A DNA stretch of 64,000 nt from NCBI RefSeq assembly GCF_001553605.1, contig NZ_CP014229.1:3066501-3130500 (forward strand), in the 5' to 3' direction. The DNA comes from Desulfovibrio fairfieldensis. GTDB lineage: Bacteria > Desulfobacterota > Desulfovibrionia > Desulfovibrionales > Desulfovibrionaceae. The translations under genes and the position numbers were made by a program. Position 1 is the stretch's first letter; each line of letters opens with the position of its first letter. A model generated the notes under the pieces. The model saw nothing but the letters and a program-made list of their open reading frames with translations, had not been told where the DNA came from and searched no databases. This document shows positions 9,052 to 18,718 of the stretch, piece after piece.

Positions 9052-9348
9052 ATGGCGGCATTTTTCATAGTCAGCATCCAGCTCGACAATCCGGCCGCCC
9101 GTCCGCTCTATGATGCCTATATTAAGAAAGTAAGGCCCATCGTGGAACGTCACGGCGGCCGCTACCTAGTGCGGACCGAACGGCTTGCGCATCTTGCCGG
9201 GGACTGGCGGCCGGACCGGGTGATTATGATCCGTTTTCCGGACAGAGCCGCGCTGGAAGCCTGCTTCGCCTCGGAAGAATATCGGGCCATCCAGGATCTG
9301 CGGCTTGCGTCTGTCAGGAGCAGCGCGGTCATTGCCGAAGACGACTGA
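9052..9348 (+). CDS. DUF1330 family protein
   Basis: A 98-residue protein with the dimeric alpha/beta-barrel (ferredoxin-like) pattern of DUF1330: YDAYIKKVRPIVERHGGRYL, then VIMIRFPDRAALEACFASEEY and IQDLRLASVRSSAV. The family's enzymatic role is not established. AAGGGGG precedes the ATG by about 9 bases. It follows the SPFH gene after 30 bases and may be co-transcribed with it. A stable hairpin closes the region downstream. Confidence 0.8.
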   Translation: MAAFFIVSIQLDNPAARPLYDAYIKKVRPIVERHGGRYLVRTERLAHLAGDWRPDRVIMIRFPDRAALEACFASEEYRAIQDLRLASVRSSAVIAEDD

Positions 9349-9378
9349 GCCCCACGCTTACAGCCTTTTCTCGCGCCG

Positions 9379-9411
9379 CGCGCCGTGCCCCTCACAATTG
9401 GGCACGGCGCG
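9379..9411 (+). terminator. Hairpin after DUF1330 gene
   Basis: A perfect 12-bp GC-rich stem (9379-9390 with 9400-9411) and a 9-base loop, 30 bases after the stop. There is no clear U-run. The remaining 230 bases to the sensor kinase carry no further feature I can support. Confidence 0.55.
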
Positions 9412-9644
9412 TCCGCGTTCCGGACTCCCTTCATCCCGGTTCCCTGAAGGCGCATCAAAACAGGCAAAAGCAACGGCTCTCCGGCTTTTCCCGCATCTCT
9501 TGCGGAAAAACATCTTTCAGACTATGAGATTACAATACCCCTCCGTACCGACCCTCTAACCACACCTCTGTCTTATCCCGCCCTTCGCGCATTTTCTCAG
9601 TTCTTCCATTGATTCCCCGTTGACGCCACATGGAGGTTCCCGAA

Positions 9645-12600
9645 GTGGACCCGAAACGACTGCCTTTGATGACACGCCTTGAAAAAAAACTGGCGGATCT
9701 CGGCGTGGGCATGCGCGCTAAACTCATCAGCCTGTTTGCGGCCATCAAAGTCTTGCCTTTGATTCTGCTCGCCCTCCTGGCCTGGATGCAATCCAAGGAA
9801 CTCGGCGAGGAACTGAAAGTCCGCACGGCGGAAATTTCGCGCAAGGCCGTGAAGGCCCTTGATCATACCGGCAAGATCGCGGTCAACGACACGGTGCAGG
9901 CCCTGGACAACCGTGCCACCGCCGAGATAGAGCGCATGACCACCGACACGGCCCGCGCCGTGGCCGACTTTCTGTATCACCGCGACGCGGACATTCTTTT
10001 TGCCGCCGCTCTCCCCCCGGACGAGGCCTTGTACCGCAACTTCACAGCCCAAAAGCTGGGCCGCCTCGTCAAGCCCGGCCAGTGGGAGCTGGCGGCCAAC
10101 GGGCGGTCCTGGCAGCGGGCAAGCCCGCCGCCGCCCGCGCCGCGGATCACCTCCTCCATTGAGGAAAACGACTACAGCTTCCACTACCGGCCGCCCGACG
10201 GCTTTGAACGTGAATCCCGCCCCCTGTATCTTGAAATGACCTTTGTGGACCTCGACGGCATGGAGCGCCTCAAGGTGACCACCTCCCCGCTTTTGTCCCC
10301 AACGCTCAAAAATATCGCCGACAGGCGCAATACCTTTGTCAGGGCGGAAAGTTATTTCGCGGAGCTAAAAAAACTCAGGCCCGGCGAGATTTACGTTTCC
10401 GACGTCATCGGCCAATATGTGGGCACGAATTTCATCGGCATGTACACGCCGAGCAATACACGGGCCCGCCATATCCCCTATGATCCGGAAAAGCAGGCCT
10501 ATGCGGGCAAGGAAAATCCCAACGGCATACGCTTCAAGGGCCTGGTGCGCTGGGCCTCGCCCGTGGTGCGCGACGGCGCGGTTACGGGCTACGTCACCCT
10601 TGCGCTGGACCATGACCACCTCATGGAATTCGTGGACAGGCTGACCCCGGCCCTTGAGCGCTACACGGAACTGCCCGACGCCTTTGAAGGCAATTACGCC
10701 TTCATCTGGGACCACAAGGGCCGCAGCATTTGTCACCCCCGCCACCACTCCATCGCCGGTTATGATCCCGAAACCGGCGACCCGCAGGTTCCCTGGCTTG
10801 AAGAGCGAATTTACGAGGAATGGCAGGCCAGCGGCAAAAGTTACGCCGCGTTCATTGAGGACGTGCCCACCTTTCAGGCCCAGTCCAACAGCAAAAAACC
10901 AGCGGCTGAACTGACCCGCCGGGGCATGGTGGGCCTGGATTGCCGCTATCTGAATTTCGCGCCGCAGTGTACCGGCTGGTTCGACCTGACCAGGGACGGC
11001 GGCTCGGGCTCCTTTCGCATTTTATGGAGCGGCCTGTGGAAGCTGAACACCGCGGCGGCCATTCCCTATTATACCGGGCAATACGGCAACAGCCGCCGGG
11101 GCTTCGGCTTTGTGGCCGTGGGCGCGGGACTGGATGAATTCCACCGCCCGGCCATGACGACGCAGGCCACCCTGCAAAACCTCGTCAGCGCCACGGATGA
11201 GGAACTTTCCGCCGTTTCCGAAGACACCTACCGGGCCATCGGCGAAAACCTCTGGCAGACCGCCGCGAGCCTGTCCGTTTCCACAACGCTCATGTCCGTG
11301 CTGGTCATCCTCATCGCCATCTGGATGGCCTCGGTCTTTACCAGGCGCATCGCGCAGATGGTCCGAGGCATCTCCCGCTTCCGCGCGGGCGAGCGGCAAT
11401 TTCGTTTTCGCGCGCCGGTCAAGGATGAAATGGGGGCCCTGTCCGACTCCTTCGACGGTTTGGCCGACAGCCTGGTGAACAGCGACAAAGGCCCGCTCAG
11501 CATTGTCGATCTCTCGGGCAAGCTGGCATACATGAACGAGGCCGGGCTCGCCCTGATCGGCAAATCCCTGGAAGATGTGCTGGGCAAGCCCTATGCGGAA
11601 AACACCATCTTCCCTCCGGGCACGGCTTACTGCCCGCTGGCATGCCTGGCGCGCGGCACAGAGCCGGAGGTGCTCCGGCATGAACATTCCGGCCGCTACT
11701 ACCAGGGAAGGGCCGAGAGCCTGACCGACGGCCGGGGCGTGGTTACGGGCCATCTTGTGCATACCGCCGACGTCACCGCCATTATCGAGGAGCAGAAACG
11801 CATTGAACGACAACGCGCCCTGCTGGAAACCATTTTCGTCAATTCTCCGGACATACTCTGGTATCAGGACAAGGGGGGCAACTACCAGGCGGTCAACCCG
11901 CGCTTTGCGGCCCTGGTGAATAAAACTCCCGAGGAAATTCGCGGATTGCCCGCGTCCGCCGTCTTTCCGCCGGAGGTCGCCGCCCGCTCGCTGGAAAATT
12001 TCCGGGCGGCCATCGAGGGACGCACGCCTCTGTATACCGAAGAAACCGTGTATTTTGCCGACGGCCACAGCGAAAATATGGATGTGGTGCGCATCCCCCA
12101 ATTCAATGCCGGGGGCGAGGTTCTGGCCCTGCTGGGCGTGGCCCGCGACGTTTCGCAGCGGGTTGCCGTGGAAAAGGAGCTGCGCCGGATCCAGACGGAA
12201 TTGCAGGAGGCCTGCGCCACGGCCAACAGGGCCAACGAGGCCAAGAGCTCCTTCCTGGCCCGGATGAGCCATGAAATACGCACACCCATGAATGCCATCA
12301 TCGGCATGGCCAATATCGCCAGAAAAAAACTACACGCGGGCAGTCCCACCGATGAACTGCTGAACTGCGCCAATCAGATAGAGGTTTCCTCGCACCATCT
12401 GCTGGGCCTGCTCAACGACATTCTGGACATCTCCAAAATCGAGGCGGGCAAGATAGAACTGAGCGAAGACAGTTTTGCGCTTTCCAAGCTTGTGGACAGC
12501 GTGGAGAGCATTATCCGTCCCCGCTGCATGGAGAAAAACATTGCTTTCAATGTTGCCGTGGAAGGCATTGCAACCGCGCATCTGAAAGCGGACTCGCTGC

Positions 12601-13409
12601 GCCTGCGGCAGGTGCTGATCAATCTGCTGGGCAATGCGGCCAAGTTCACGCCGGAACTCGGGGAAATTCTTTTCCGGGTGCGCCAGGAGGACAGACGCCG
12701 GGGCGAACGCCTGATTTCCTTTCTGGTTCAGGACAACGGCGTGGGCATTGCCGAGGAAACGCTCAAGACCCTGTTCAAGCCCTTTGAGCAGGGGGGCACC
12801 CACATTGCCCGCGCCTATGGCGGCACGGGCCTCGGGCTCTCCATCAGCAAAAGCATCATCAAGCATATGGGCGGCGATATTGCCGTCACAAGCACGCCGG
12901 GCAAGGGCAGTGCATTTTCATTCTTGCTCTGGCTCAAGGAAGCGGACAACACCCCGCAACAGCGGGAAGCCCCCGACAAAAGCCCGGCAGCCTTGGCGGG
13001 CAAGCGCATTTTGCTCGTGGATGACGTGGAGATAAACCGCATCATCGTCATTGAACAGCTTTCGAACCTGGGTCTGCGGATGGATGAGGCCGCGGACGGA
13101 ACCGAAGCCGTGGCGATGTTCGCACGCTCGCCCGTCAACTTCTATGACCTGATTTTCATGGATCTGCAGATGCCCAGGATGGACGGCTACGCTGCGGCCA
13201 AAGCCATCCGCGCCATGGACCGGCCCGATGCCCGAAGCGTGCCGATCATCGCCCTGACCGCCAATGCCTTCAAGGAAGACGTGGACCTGGTGCTGGCCAA
13301 CGGCATGAACGGCCATCTTGCCAAGCCGCTTGAAAACGACAAGCTCATGGAGATGCTGGAAAAACTCCTGGCCAACGGCGACGGCGAACAGCGGCGGCCT
13401 CCGGCATAG
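9645..13409 (+). CDS. Hybrid sensor histidine kinase (dCache-HAMP-PAS-PAS-HisKA-HATPase-REC)
   Basis: A 1254-residue membrane sensor. Order: membrane helix about 27-48; a large periplasmic region to about 540 with a double-Cache look (GEIYVSDVIG; then a second lobe with CHPRHHSIAGYDPETGDP); second membrane helix 542-565; HAMP; two PAS domains (about 622-720 and 727-850); HisKA with phospho-accepting His876 in SHEIRTPMN; HATPase with DNGVGI and GGTGLGLSI; and a receiver with Asp1173 in FMDLQMPRMDG. GTG 9645 is chosen because GGAGG at 9632-9636 sits 8 bases upstream; an in-frame ATG at 9630 overlaps that site. No separate response regulator or His-phosphotransfer gene is adjacent, so output and ligand are unknown. 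Confidence 0.93.
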   Translation: MDPKRLPLMTRLEKKLADLGVGMRAKLISLFAAIKVLPLILLALLAWMQSKELGEELKVRTAEISRKAVKALDHTGKIAVNDTVQALDNRATAEIERMTTDTARAVADFLYHRDADILFAAALPPDEALYRNFTAQKLGRLVKPGQWELAANGRSWQRASPPPPAPRITSSIEENDYSFHYRPPDGFERESRPLYLEMTFVDLDGMERLKVTTSPLLSPTLKNIADRRNTFVRAESYFAELKKLRPGEIYVSDVIGQYVGTNFIGMYTPSNTRARHIPYDPEKQAYAGKENPNGIRFKGLVRWASPVVRDGAVTGYVTLALDHDHLMEFVDRLTPALERYTELPDAFEGNYAFIWDHKGRSICHPRHHSIAGYDPETGDPQVPWLEERIYEEWQASGKSYAAFIEDVPTFQAQSNSKKPAAELTRRGMVGLDCRYLNFAPQCTGWFDLTRDGGSGSFRILWSGLWKLNTAAAIPYYTGQYGNSRRGFGFVAVGAGLDEFHRPAMTTQATLQNLVSATDEELSAVSEDTYRAIGENLWQTAASLSVSTTLMSVLVILIAIWMASVFTRRIAQMVRGISRFRAGERQFRFRAPVKDEMGALSDSFDGLADSLVNSDKGPLSIVDLSGKLAYMNEAGLALIGKSLEDVLGKPYAENTIFPPGTAYCPLACLARGTEPEVLRHEHSGRYYQGRAESLTDGRGVVTGHLVHTADVTAIIEEQKRIERQRALLETIFVNSPDILWYQDKGGNYQAVNPRFAALVNKTPEEIRGLPASAVFPPEVAARSLENFRAAIEGRTPLYTEETVYFADGHSENMDVVRIPQFNAGGEVLALLGVARDVSQRVAVEKELRRIQTELQEACATANRANEAKSSFLARMSHEIRTPMNAIIGMANIARKKLHAGSPTDELLNCANQIEVSSHHLLGLLNDILDISKIEAGKIELSEDSFALSKLVDSVESIIRPRCMEKNIAFNVAVEGIATAHLKADSLRLRQVLINLLGNAAKFTPELGEILFRVRQEDRRRGERLISFLVQDNGVGIAEETLKTLFKPFEQGGTHIARAYGGTGLGLSISKSIIKHMGGDIAVTSTPGKGSAFSFLLWLKEADNTPQQREAPDKSPAALAGKRILLVDDVEINRIIVIEQLSNLGLRMDEAADGTEAVAMFARSPVNFYDLIFMDLQMPRMDGYAAAKAIRAMDRPDARSVPIIALTANAFKEDVDLVLANGMNGHLAKPLENDKLMEMLEKLLANGDGEQRRPPA

Positions 13410-13454
13410 CCACCGCACCCTGAAGACCACGCGCAACGGCGACTCAACGTAAAA

Positions 13455-13493
13455 GGCGGTCGCGGCCGCCCATGAGGGCTTGCCGCGACCGCC
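13455..13493. terminator. Bidirectional hairpin between sensor kinase and prfA
   Basis: A perfect 12-bp GC-rich stem (13455-13466 with 13482-13493) between two convergent genes, preceded by AAAA on the left. It could terminate transcripts from both sides. Confidence 0.65.
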
Positions 13494-13518
13494 GAAATGC
13501 GCCGGTTTGGTGCTGTGC

Positions 13519-14589
13519 CTAGTCTCCGGCCTGCGCCTTGAGCGCCTCGGTCTGCGCCGCTGTGGACAGGGCATCGAACAGCGGAGTCAGTTCGCCTTCC
13601 ATGATCCGGTCCAGGGAATAGAGAGTCAGGTTGATGCGATGGTCCGTGCAGCGGCCCTGTGGAAAATTGTAGGTGCGGATGCGTTCGGAGCGGTCGCCTG
13701 AACCCACCTGGGCCTTGCGGTCGGCGGAGAGTTCGGAATTCTGGCGTTCACGCTCGGCGGCCAGAATGCGCGAGGCCAGCACCTTCATGGCCCGGGCCTT
13801 GTTTTTGTGCTGGGAGCGCTCATCCTGGCAGGTGACCACCGTGTTAGTGGGCAGATGGGTGATGCGCACGGCGGATTCCGTCTTGTTGACGTGCTGGCCG
13901 CCCGCGCCGGAAGCGCGGTAAATATCGATGCGCAGGTCTTCGGGCCGGATCTCCACGTCCACTTCCTCGGCTTCGGGCATCACGGCCACGGTGGCCGCCG
14001 AGGTGTGGATGCGGCCCTGGGTTTCGGTGGCGGGCACGCGCTGCACGCGGTGGGTGCCCGCTTCAAATTTAAGTCGGCTGTAGACCCGGTCGCCGGCGAT
14101 CAGGCAGATGATTTCCTTGTAGCCGCCGGACTCGGACGGCGACTCGCTCATGATTTCCACCTTCCAGCCCTGAAGCTCGGCATAGCGGGTATACATGCGG
14201 AAGAGATCCGCCGCGAACAGGGCCGCCTCCTCCCCGCCGGTGCCCGCCCGGATTTCCAGAATGGTGTTCTTTTCGTCCAGGGGGTCCGTGGGCAGCAGGG
14301 CCACTTTCAGGGCCTGCTCAATCCGGGGCAGTTCGCTTTCTGCCCTGCGAATCTCCTCATGCGCCATATCCCGGATATCCGGGTCCTCGTCGTGCAGCAG
14401 TTGCTTGTTTTCAGCCATTTCCTGCTGCAGGGCCCGGTGGCGGCGGAAGAGATCCACAATCTCACGCAGATCGGCATGCGCCTTGGTCAGTTTGCGGTAA
14501 TGCTCCTGATCGTTGAACACGTCGGGCTGGGCCAGAGCTTCTTCCAGCTCCATATATTTCTTTTCAAGGCCTTCCAGTTTGGCGAACAT
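13519..14589 (-). CDS. prfA: Peptide chain release factor 1
   Basis: RF1, 356 residues, reads UAA/UAG stop codons and triggers peptide release. The catalytic GGQ is in [17 protein letters not shown] near residue 229, and the codon-recognition tripeptide appears as PAT in [12 protein letters not shown], which assigns it to RF1 rather than RF2. Start ATG at 14589 has GGAG about 8 bases upstream on the minus strand. It lies downstream of rpmE and DUF1385 on the same strand; the usual partner prmC is not in this block. Confidence 0.97.
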   Translation of the reverse strand: MFAKLEGLEKKYMELEEALAQPDVFNDQEHYRKLTKAHADLREIVDLFRRHRALQQEMAENKQLLHDEDPDIRDMAHEEIRRAESELPRIEQALKVALLPTDPLDEKNTILEIRAGTGGEEAALFAADLFRMYTRYAELQGWKVEIMSESPSESGGYKEIICLIAGDRVYSRLKFEAGTHRVQRVPATETQGRIHTSAATVAVMPEAEEVDVEIRPEDLRIDIYRASGAGGQHVNKTESAVRITHLPTNTVVTCQDERSQHKNKARAMKVLASRILAAERERQNSELSADRKAQVGSGDRSERIRTYNFPQGRCTDHRINLTLYSLDRIMEGELTPLFDALSTAAQTEALKAQAGD

Positions 14590-14731
14590 ATACGATCTCC
14601 AACACGCACTGCAAAAAGATGAAAAAGAACAAAATACGATCCACCCGGCCCCTGGCGGGCGCGGCAACGGCCCGCACGGCAAAACGACCGAGGCAGCCCG
14701 AGGGGGCTGTCCCCGTTGGCGGCAACGAAGC

Positions 14732-14806
14732 CATACGGAGATCGACAGCAGCGATAACCGCATTTTTTACCGGAATGAATCCTTTGAAACGTGTGCGTCT
14801 CAAAGG
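14732..14806. repeat. Dispersed intergenic repeat (CATACGGAG family)
   Basis: An intergenic segment between DUF1385 and prfA. It contains CATACGGAGATCGACAGCAG, a polyT stretch, GAATGA and a CCTTTGA/TCAAAGG dyad (14781-14787 with 14800-14806). The same order of motifs recurs at 27169-27243, and a diverged reverse copy at about 33700-33732. Confidence 0.6.
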
Positions 14807-14837
14807 CAATCCGCCCTGTCCCGGCGCGGGTGAAAAG

Positions 14838-15848
14838 TCAGGCTTCCGTATACGGCGCGGTGCGGATGTTGTCCCCGGCGTCCGGCCCCAGGGCCTCGCG
14901 CAGGGCAACCACGGCCACATCCAGCTGGGCTTCGTCCGGCTCGTAGGTGGTCAGGCGTTGCAGAGCCAGACCCGGCGCGCGCAGCAGCGTGGCCCAGAAG
15001 CCGTCGGGCATGCGCGCCGCGTAACGGATCAGCTCGTAGGCCAGGGCGCTGATGGGCACCATGAGCAAAAGTTTGAAGGCGATGGTCAGGGCATGCTTGG
15101 CAATCGCGCTCTGGGGCGTGTAAATCATCAACAGCAGGGGCACCAGCACCGCGTGCAGAATGATCGAAATGCAGATCACAAAGAGCAGAAAGGTGGTGCC
15201 GCAACGCGGATGCAGGCGGCTCATGCGGGCGGCGCTGGCCGCGCTGACCTCGTCCCCGCTCTCAAAGGCGTGGATGGTCTTGTGCTCGGCCCCGTGGTAC
15301 TGGAACACGCGACGGATATCCGGCACATAGGAAATCAGCCGGATATAGCCCATGAAGATGCAGCACTTGAAGAAGCCGTCCCAGAGATGGAAGGACAGCC
15401 CTTCCACGTCGCCGCCCAAATGCAGCCAGAGCATGACCAGCGACAACAGATGCGGGGCCACCACAAAAAGCGCGACGGCCATGACCAGCGCCAGGCCCAG
15501 GCTCAAAGCCAGATGCCAGCCCGAAAGCTCTTCCTCCTCGCCCTGGGCCGCGGCTTCCACCGAACGGTTCAGGGCCTGGATGCCGTTGACCAGGGTTTCC
15601 AGCAGAACCGGAAAACCCCGCACAAAGGGCTTCTTGAGCCAGGCATGGCGGGTCAGGGAAAACCAGGGCAGCCGCTGGGCGCGAATGACGCCGTCCGGAC
15701 GGCGCACGGCAAGACCATAGGTATCGCCGTTGCGCATCATCACGCCCTCCATGACGGCCTGACCGCCCACCGGGGGGCAGTCGGCCGTCAGGCAGGGCAA
15801 AAGGGCCAGCAGGCCGGGCACAAGGCCCGGCGGCGGGGCGAAACGCAT
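14838..15848 (-). CDS. DUF1385 membrane protein
   Basis: A 336-residue DUF1385 protein. The family signature PVGGQAVMEGVMMRNGD is near the N terminus and HPRCGTTFL lies in the C-terminal half. About four membrane helices are visible (around 125-150, 175-195, 230-255 and 265-290). In Desulfovibrio-like genomes it sits between rpmE and prfA, as here, suggesting a housekeeping but uncharacterised role. The start at 15848 lies 19 bases after rpmE on the minus strand and has only a weak ribosome-binding site, so coupling to rpmE translation is possible. Confidence 0.88.
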   Translation of the reverse strand: MRFAPPPGLVPGLLALLPCLTADCPPVGGQAVMEGVMMRNGDTYGLAVRRPDGVIRAQRLPWFSLTRHAWLKKPFVRGFPVLLETLVNGIQALNRSVEAAAQGEEEELSGWHLALSLGLALVMAVALFVVAPHLLSLVMLWLHLGGDVEGLSFHLWDGFFKCCIFMGYIRLISYVPDIRRVFQYHGAEHKTIHAFESGDEVSAASAARMSRLHPRCGTTFLLFVICISIILHAVLVPLLLMIYTPQSAIAKHALTIAFKLLLMVPISALAYELIRYAARMPDGFWATLLRAPGLALQRLTTYEPDEAQLDVAVVALREALGPDAGDNIRTAPYTEA

Positions 15849-15867
15849 GCGTCCGGCCGGTCCGCGC

Positions 15868-16080
15868 TTACTTCTGCTCAAACTTGGCGTACTTTTTACG
15901 GAAGCGGTCAATGCGGCCGGCCGTATCCAGGAAGCGTTGCTTGCCGGTGAAGAAGGGATGGCAGGCGGAGCAGACTTCCACATGCACCTGTTCGCCCTTG
16001 GTGGAGAGCACTTGCTCCTCATGGCCGCAGGCGCAGGTAATGGTGGCCATGAACACTTTGGGATGAATGTCTTTTTTCAT
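15868..16080 (-). CDS. rpmE: 50S ribosomal protein L31 (zinc-binding type)
   Basis: Ribosomal protein L31, 70 residues, beginning MKKDIHPKV. It keeps the zinc-binding cysteines (TCACGHEE and [13 protein letters not shown]), so it is the C+ form that depends on zinc, with no sign of the C- paralogue here. It is first of the minus-strand order rpmE-DUF1385-prfA. Confidence 0.96.
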   Translation of the reverse strand: MKKDIHPKVFMATITCACGHEEQVLSTKGEQVHVEVCSACHPFFTGKQRFLDTAGRIDRFRKKYAKFEQK

Positions 16081-16319
16081 GACAAAACCTCGTCGCAGTC
16101 GGCCGGACCCGGCTTCGAGCAGCCCGCCTTGCCGGAATGGACCGGCACGGGCCTGACCTTTACGGACGCCGCGCAATTTTTTTACTCTGCCTGAAGGGAA
16201 TATCAGACAGGGATGACATATATAGACCTCTTTTTGTCGCTTGGCAAGCGCCTCGCGCGCCGGGATCAGGCGGGCGGACCGCCATTGCCAGCGCGGCTCC
16301 GAGCGGCTATATCTGCCCC

Positions 16320-17114
16320 ATGCCCAAAGACAAGCGTCAGCGCGCCGACCAACTGGCCTTTGAACAGGGCCTGGCCGAAAGCCGGGAGCAGGCCCGCCGC
16401 CTGATCATGGCCGGTCAGATCGTCCTTTCGCCCACCGGGCCGGACGGCGAGCCCCTGCTGCCGCCCGGCGCGCCGCCGCAGCGCGTGCCCAAGCCCGGCC
16501 ACCCCTACCCCACGGAAACGCGCTTCGCCCTGCTGGAAAGCGAACGCTACGTGAGCCGGGGGGCCTACAAGCTGCTGACCATCCTCGACCACTTCCATCT
16601 GGACGTGAGCGCCCTGGTCTGCCTGGACGCCGGAGCCTCCACCGGCGGCTTCACGGACTGCCTGCTCCAGCGCGGGGCCGCGCGGGTCTACGCCGTGGAC
16701 GTGGGCCGCAACCAGTTGCATGAAAAACTGCGCGCCGACTCCAGGGTCGTCAGCCTGGAAGGCGTGAACCTGCGCCACGCGCCGCCGGAGCTGATCCCCG
16801 AAGCCGTGGACCTGGTGGTGGCGGATGTCTCCTTTATTTCCCTGACGCTGGTGCTGCCGCCGTGCATGACCTGGCTGAAGCCCGGCGGTCTGGCGGCCGT
16901 GCTGATCAAGCCCCAGTTCGAGCTGGGGCCCGGCGAAACGGTCAAGGGCGTGGTACGCGACGAAGCCGCCCGCCAGCGCGCGGTGGACAAGATTCTGGCC
17001 TTTTGCGCGGCCAACCTGAGTCTGGCGAGCGAGGGCGTGCTGCCCGCCGCCGTCAAGGGGCCCAAAGGAAATCAGGAATACATGGCCCTGTTTCGAAAGA
17101 ACCGGCGGGACTGA
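16320..17114 (+). CDS. tlyA: TlyA-family rRNA 2'-O-methyltransferase
   Basis: A 264-residue TlyA-type protein with an N-terminal S4 RNA-binding domain ([20 protein letters not shown]) and an FtsJ-like Rossmann methyltransferase domain. In the latter [20 protein letters not shown] binds S-adenosylmethionine. [13 protein letters not shown] and LIKPQFELG are further family motifs. TlyA proteins 2'-O-methylate rRNA and are often mis-annotated as haemolysins. The ATG at 16320 is chosen because it begins the conserved S4 domain. It diverges from rpmE across a 239-base spacer. Confidence 0.93.
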   Translation: MPKDKRQRADQLAFEQGLAESREQARRLIMAGQIVLSPTGPDGEPLLPPGAPPQRVPKPGHPYPTETRFALLESERYVSRGAYKLLTILDHFHLDVSALVCLDAGASTGGFTDCLLQRGAARVYAVDVGRNQLHEKLRADSRVVSLEGVNLRHAPPELIPEAVDLVVADVSFISLTLVLPPCMTWLKPGGLAAVLIKPQFELGPGETVKGVVRDEAARQRAVDKILAFCAANLSLASEGVLPAAVKGPKGNQEYMALFRKNRRD

Positions 17115-17118
17115 ACCT

Positions 17119-17270
17119 GGAGCAGATTGCCTTTGAAACGCTACACGTTTCAAAGGTTCATTCAGCCGAAGACCGCATTCTTCGGCTGAATCCACACCGC
17201 GTTGCGGCGGGCGGCTCGATTTGCTCACCGCCTCGCATTCCAACTTTTTCAAAGTTGAAATGCTCTAGCG
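17119..17270. repeat. Compound palindromic repeat between tlyA and dinB
   Basis: About 150 bases with three successive dyads: CCTTTGAAACG with CGTTTCAAAGG, then a 13-bp perfect stem ATTCAGCCGAAGA with TCTTCGGCTGAAT, then AACTTTTTCAAAGTT. The left end reads GGAGCAGATT and the right end AAATGCTCTAG, the recurring boundary motifs of this repeat family. It separates two convergent genes and may act as terminator. No coding content was seen. Confidence 0.65.
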
Positions 17271-17312
17271 CCCCCGGCGCGTCCGCCAGGCACTCGTCGC
17301 GTTGCCGGAACC

Positions 17313-18560
17313 TCACGTTTTTTTCGTCCTGCCGCCCTTCTTTTCTTTGCCCGGCTTTTCCTCCGCACCAGCCTCGCCCGGCCGGAACAGCCTGCCCCGC
17401 TGCACGGCCTCCTTGCCGAAACGCCCGCGCAGCGTGTCCAGGGCCTGGTCCAGCTTGCGCCGTTTGGCCTCCTGTTGCGGATCATGACCGCCCTTGCCCA
17501 GCGCCTTGCTCAGGTCCCGGCCCGGCAGAAGAAGCTGGACCGGATTCTCCTCAAAACCGGAAACACCCAGGCCGATGAGCCGCACGGCCTGTGGCAGCTT
17601 GAGTTCGCGCAGCAGTTCCCGGCCGGTCTCAAAAATGGTCTCCGTGGCGTTGGTGGCTTCCGCCAGGGTGCGGGACCGGGTGATCTGGCGAAAATCCGCG
17701 AACTTGACCTTCAGGGTGATGGTCCGGCCGCTGAGCTTGTGTCGCCGCAGCGAGGCGCCCACCCGCTCGGCGTGGGCCAGAAGCATGCGGATCAGAAACT
17801 CCCGGTCGCGGGTGTCCCGCTCAAAGGTGCATTCCGCACTCTCGCTTTTCATGGGCCGCTCGGGCGTGACCGGGCGCGGATCAATGCCGCAGGCCCGCTC
17901 ATGCAGGGCCCGGCCCCATTTGCCGTAGCGCTTTTCCAGAAATTCCGGGCTGTAGCGGCGCAACTGGGCCACGGTCACAATGCCCAGATCCCGCAGGCTC
18001 TCCACCATGCGCCGTCCCACGCCGGGCAGGCGGCCCACTTCCAGGGGCAGGAGGAAATCATCCACATCCTCGGGCCGCAGGATGAACACGCCGTCGGGCT
18101 TGTTCACATCCGAGCAGATCTTGGCCAGAAACTTCACGGGCGCGGCCCCCACCGAGCAGGTCAGGCCGCCCGTCACCTCGGCCACCCGACTCTTGATCCG
18201 CGCGATGAGCTCTTCCAGCGGGCCGAACAAACGCGTGAGGCCCGTGGCGTCCAGATAGGCCTCGTCGATGCTGGCCGGTTCCACCAAAGGGGAAAAATCG
18301 CCCAAGGCCGCCATGATGGCACGCGAAAGCTCGGAATAACGATGACGGCGGCCGTGGACAAAGATGCCCTGCGGGCAGAGCCGCCGGGCCGTGACAATGG
18401 GCATGGCCGAATGCACGCCGAAGACCCGCGCCTCATAGGAGGCCGTGGACACCACCCCGCGCAGGCCGCCGCCGATGATCACCGGTTTGCCGCGCAGTTC
18501 CGGGTTGTCCATTTGCTCCACAGCGGCAAAAAAGGCGTCCATATCCAGGTGCAGAATCAT
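17313..18560 (-). CDS. dinB: DNA polymerase IV
   Basis: Y-family translesion polymerase, 415 residues. The palm motifs HLDMDAFFAAVEQ (residues 4-16) and SIDEAYLD (around 103) supply the metal-binding acidic residues. The helix-hairpin-helix (GRLPGVGRRMVESLRDLGI) and little-finger domain follow. The last about 45 residues are a Lys/Arg/Gly-rich tail without the canonical clamp-binding QLSLF-type motif that I can see. The start ATG is at 18560. Its leader contains copy A of the three-copy structured element (18588-18718), whose 3' arm ends 28 bases upstream of the start codon. No SOS box was identified with confidence. Confidence 0.96.
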   Translation of the reverse strand: MILHLDMDAFFAAVEQMDNPELRGKPVIIGGGLRGVVSTASYEARVFGVHSAMPIVTARRLCPQGIFVHGRRHRYSELSRAIMAALGDFSPLVEPASIDEAYLDATGLTRLFGPLEELIARIKSRVAEVTGGLTCSVGAAPVKFLAKICSDVNKPDGVFILRPEDVDDFLLPLEVGRLPGVGRRMVESLRDLGIVTVAQLRRYSPEFLEKRYGKWGRALHERACGIDPRPVTPERPMKSESAECTFERDTRDREFLIRMLLAHAERVGASLRRHKLSGRTITLKVKFADFRQITRSRTLAEATNATETIFETGRELLRELKLPQAVRLIGLGVSGFEENPVQLLLPGRDLSKALGKGGHDPQQEAKRRKLDQALDTLRGRFGKEAVQRGRLFRPGEAGAEEKPGKEKKGGRTKKT

Positions 18561-18587
18561 GGTGAATCCGGTTTTGCCCCCAGCAAG

Positions 18588-18718
18588 GCCGTGCCATAGG
18601 AATTTTGCCCGCCGGCAAGGAAGGCGAGCTTTTTATGACGGGAGTGGACTCTGCCGGTCCTCGACCGGAATACAAAGCTCGCCTGACGCAGCCAGCGGAC
18701 AAAAGAACATGGCACGGC
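18588..18718 (-). ncRNA. Candidate structured RNA motif, copy A (kefB-dinB spacer)
   Basis: Read on the minus strand. Outer helix GCCGTGCCAT (18718-18709) with ATGGCACGGC (18597-18588), beginning on the last base of the kefB stop codon. Second helix TTTGTCCGC with GCGGGCAAA. Inner helix AGGCGAGCTTT (18684-18674 on minus) with AAAGCTCGCCT (18632-18622). Terminal mini-helix GGAC-CGGCAGA-GTCC (18660-18646). Conserved single-stranded boxes are CTGGCTGCGTC on the 5' side and TTCCTTGCC on the 3' side. It is homologous to copies at 33276-33425 and 52687-52815, with different but still complementary stems. RNA function is inferred. Confidence 0.6.

Noticed and set aside
18588-18718. Possibility that the three-copy element is an integron attC site
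   Set aside because: It follows stop codons and is an imperfect palindrome, but it lacks the GTTRRRY/RYYYAAC core sites, and the flanking genes are housekeeping genes rather than cassettes; no integrase is present.
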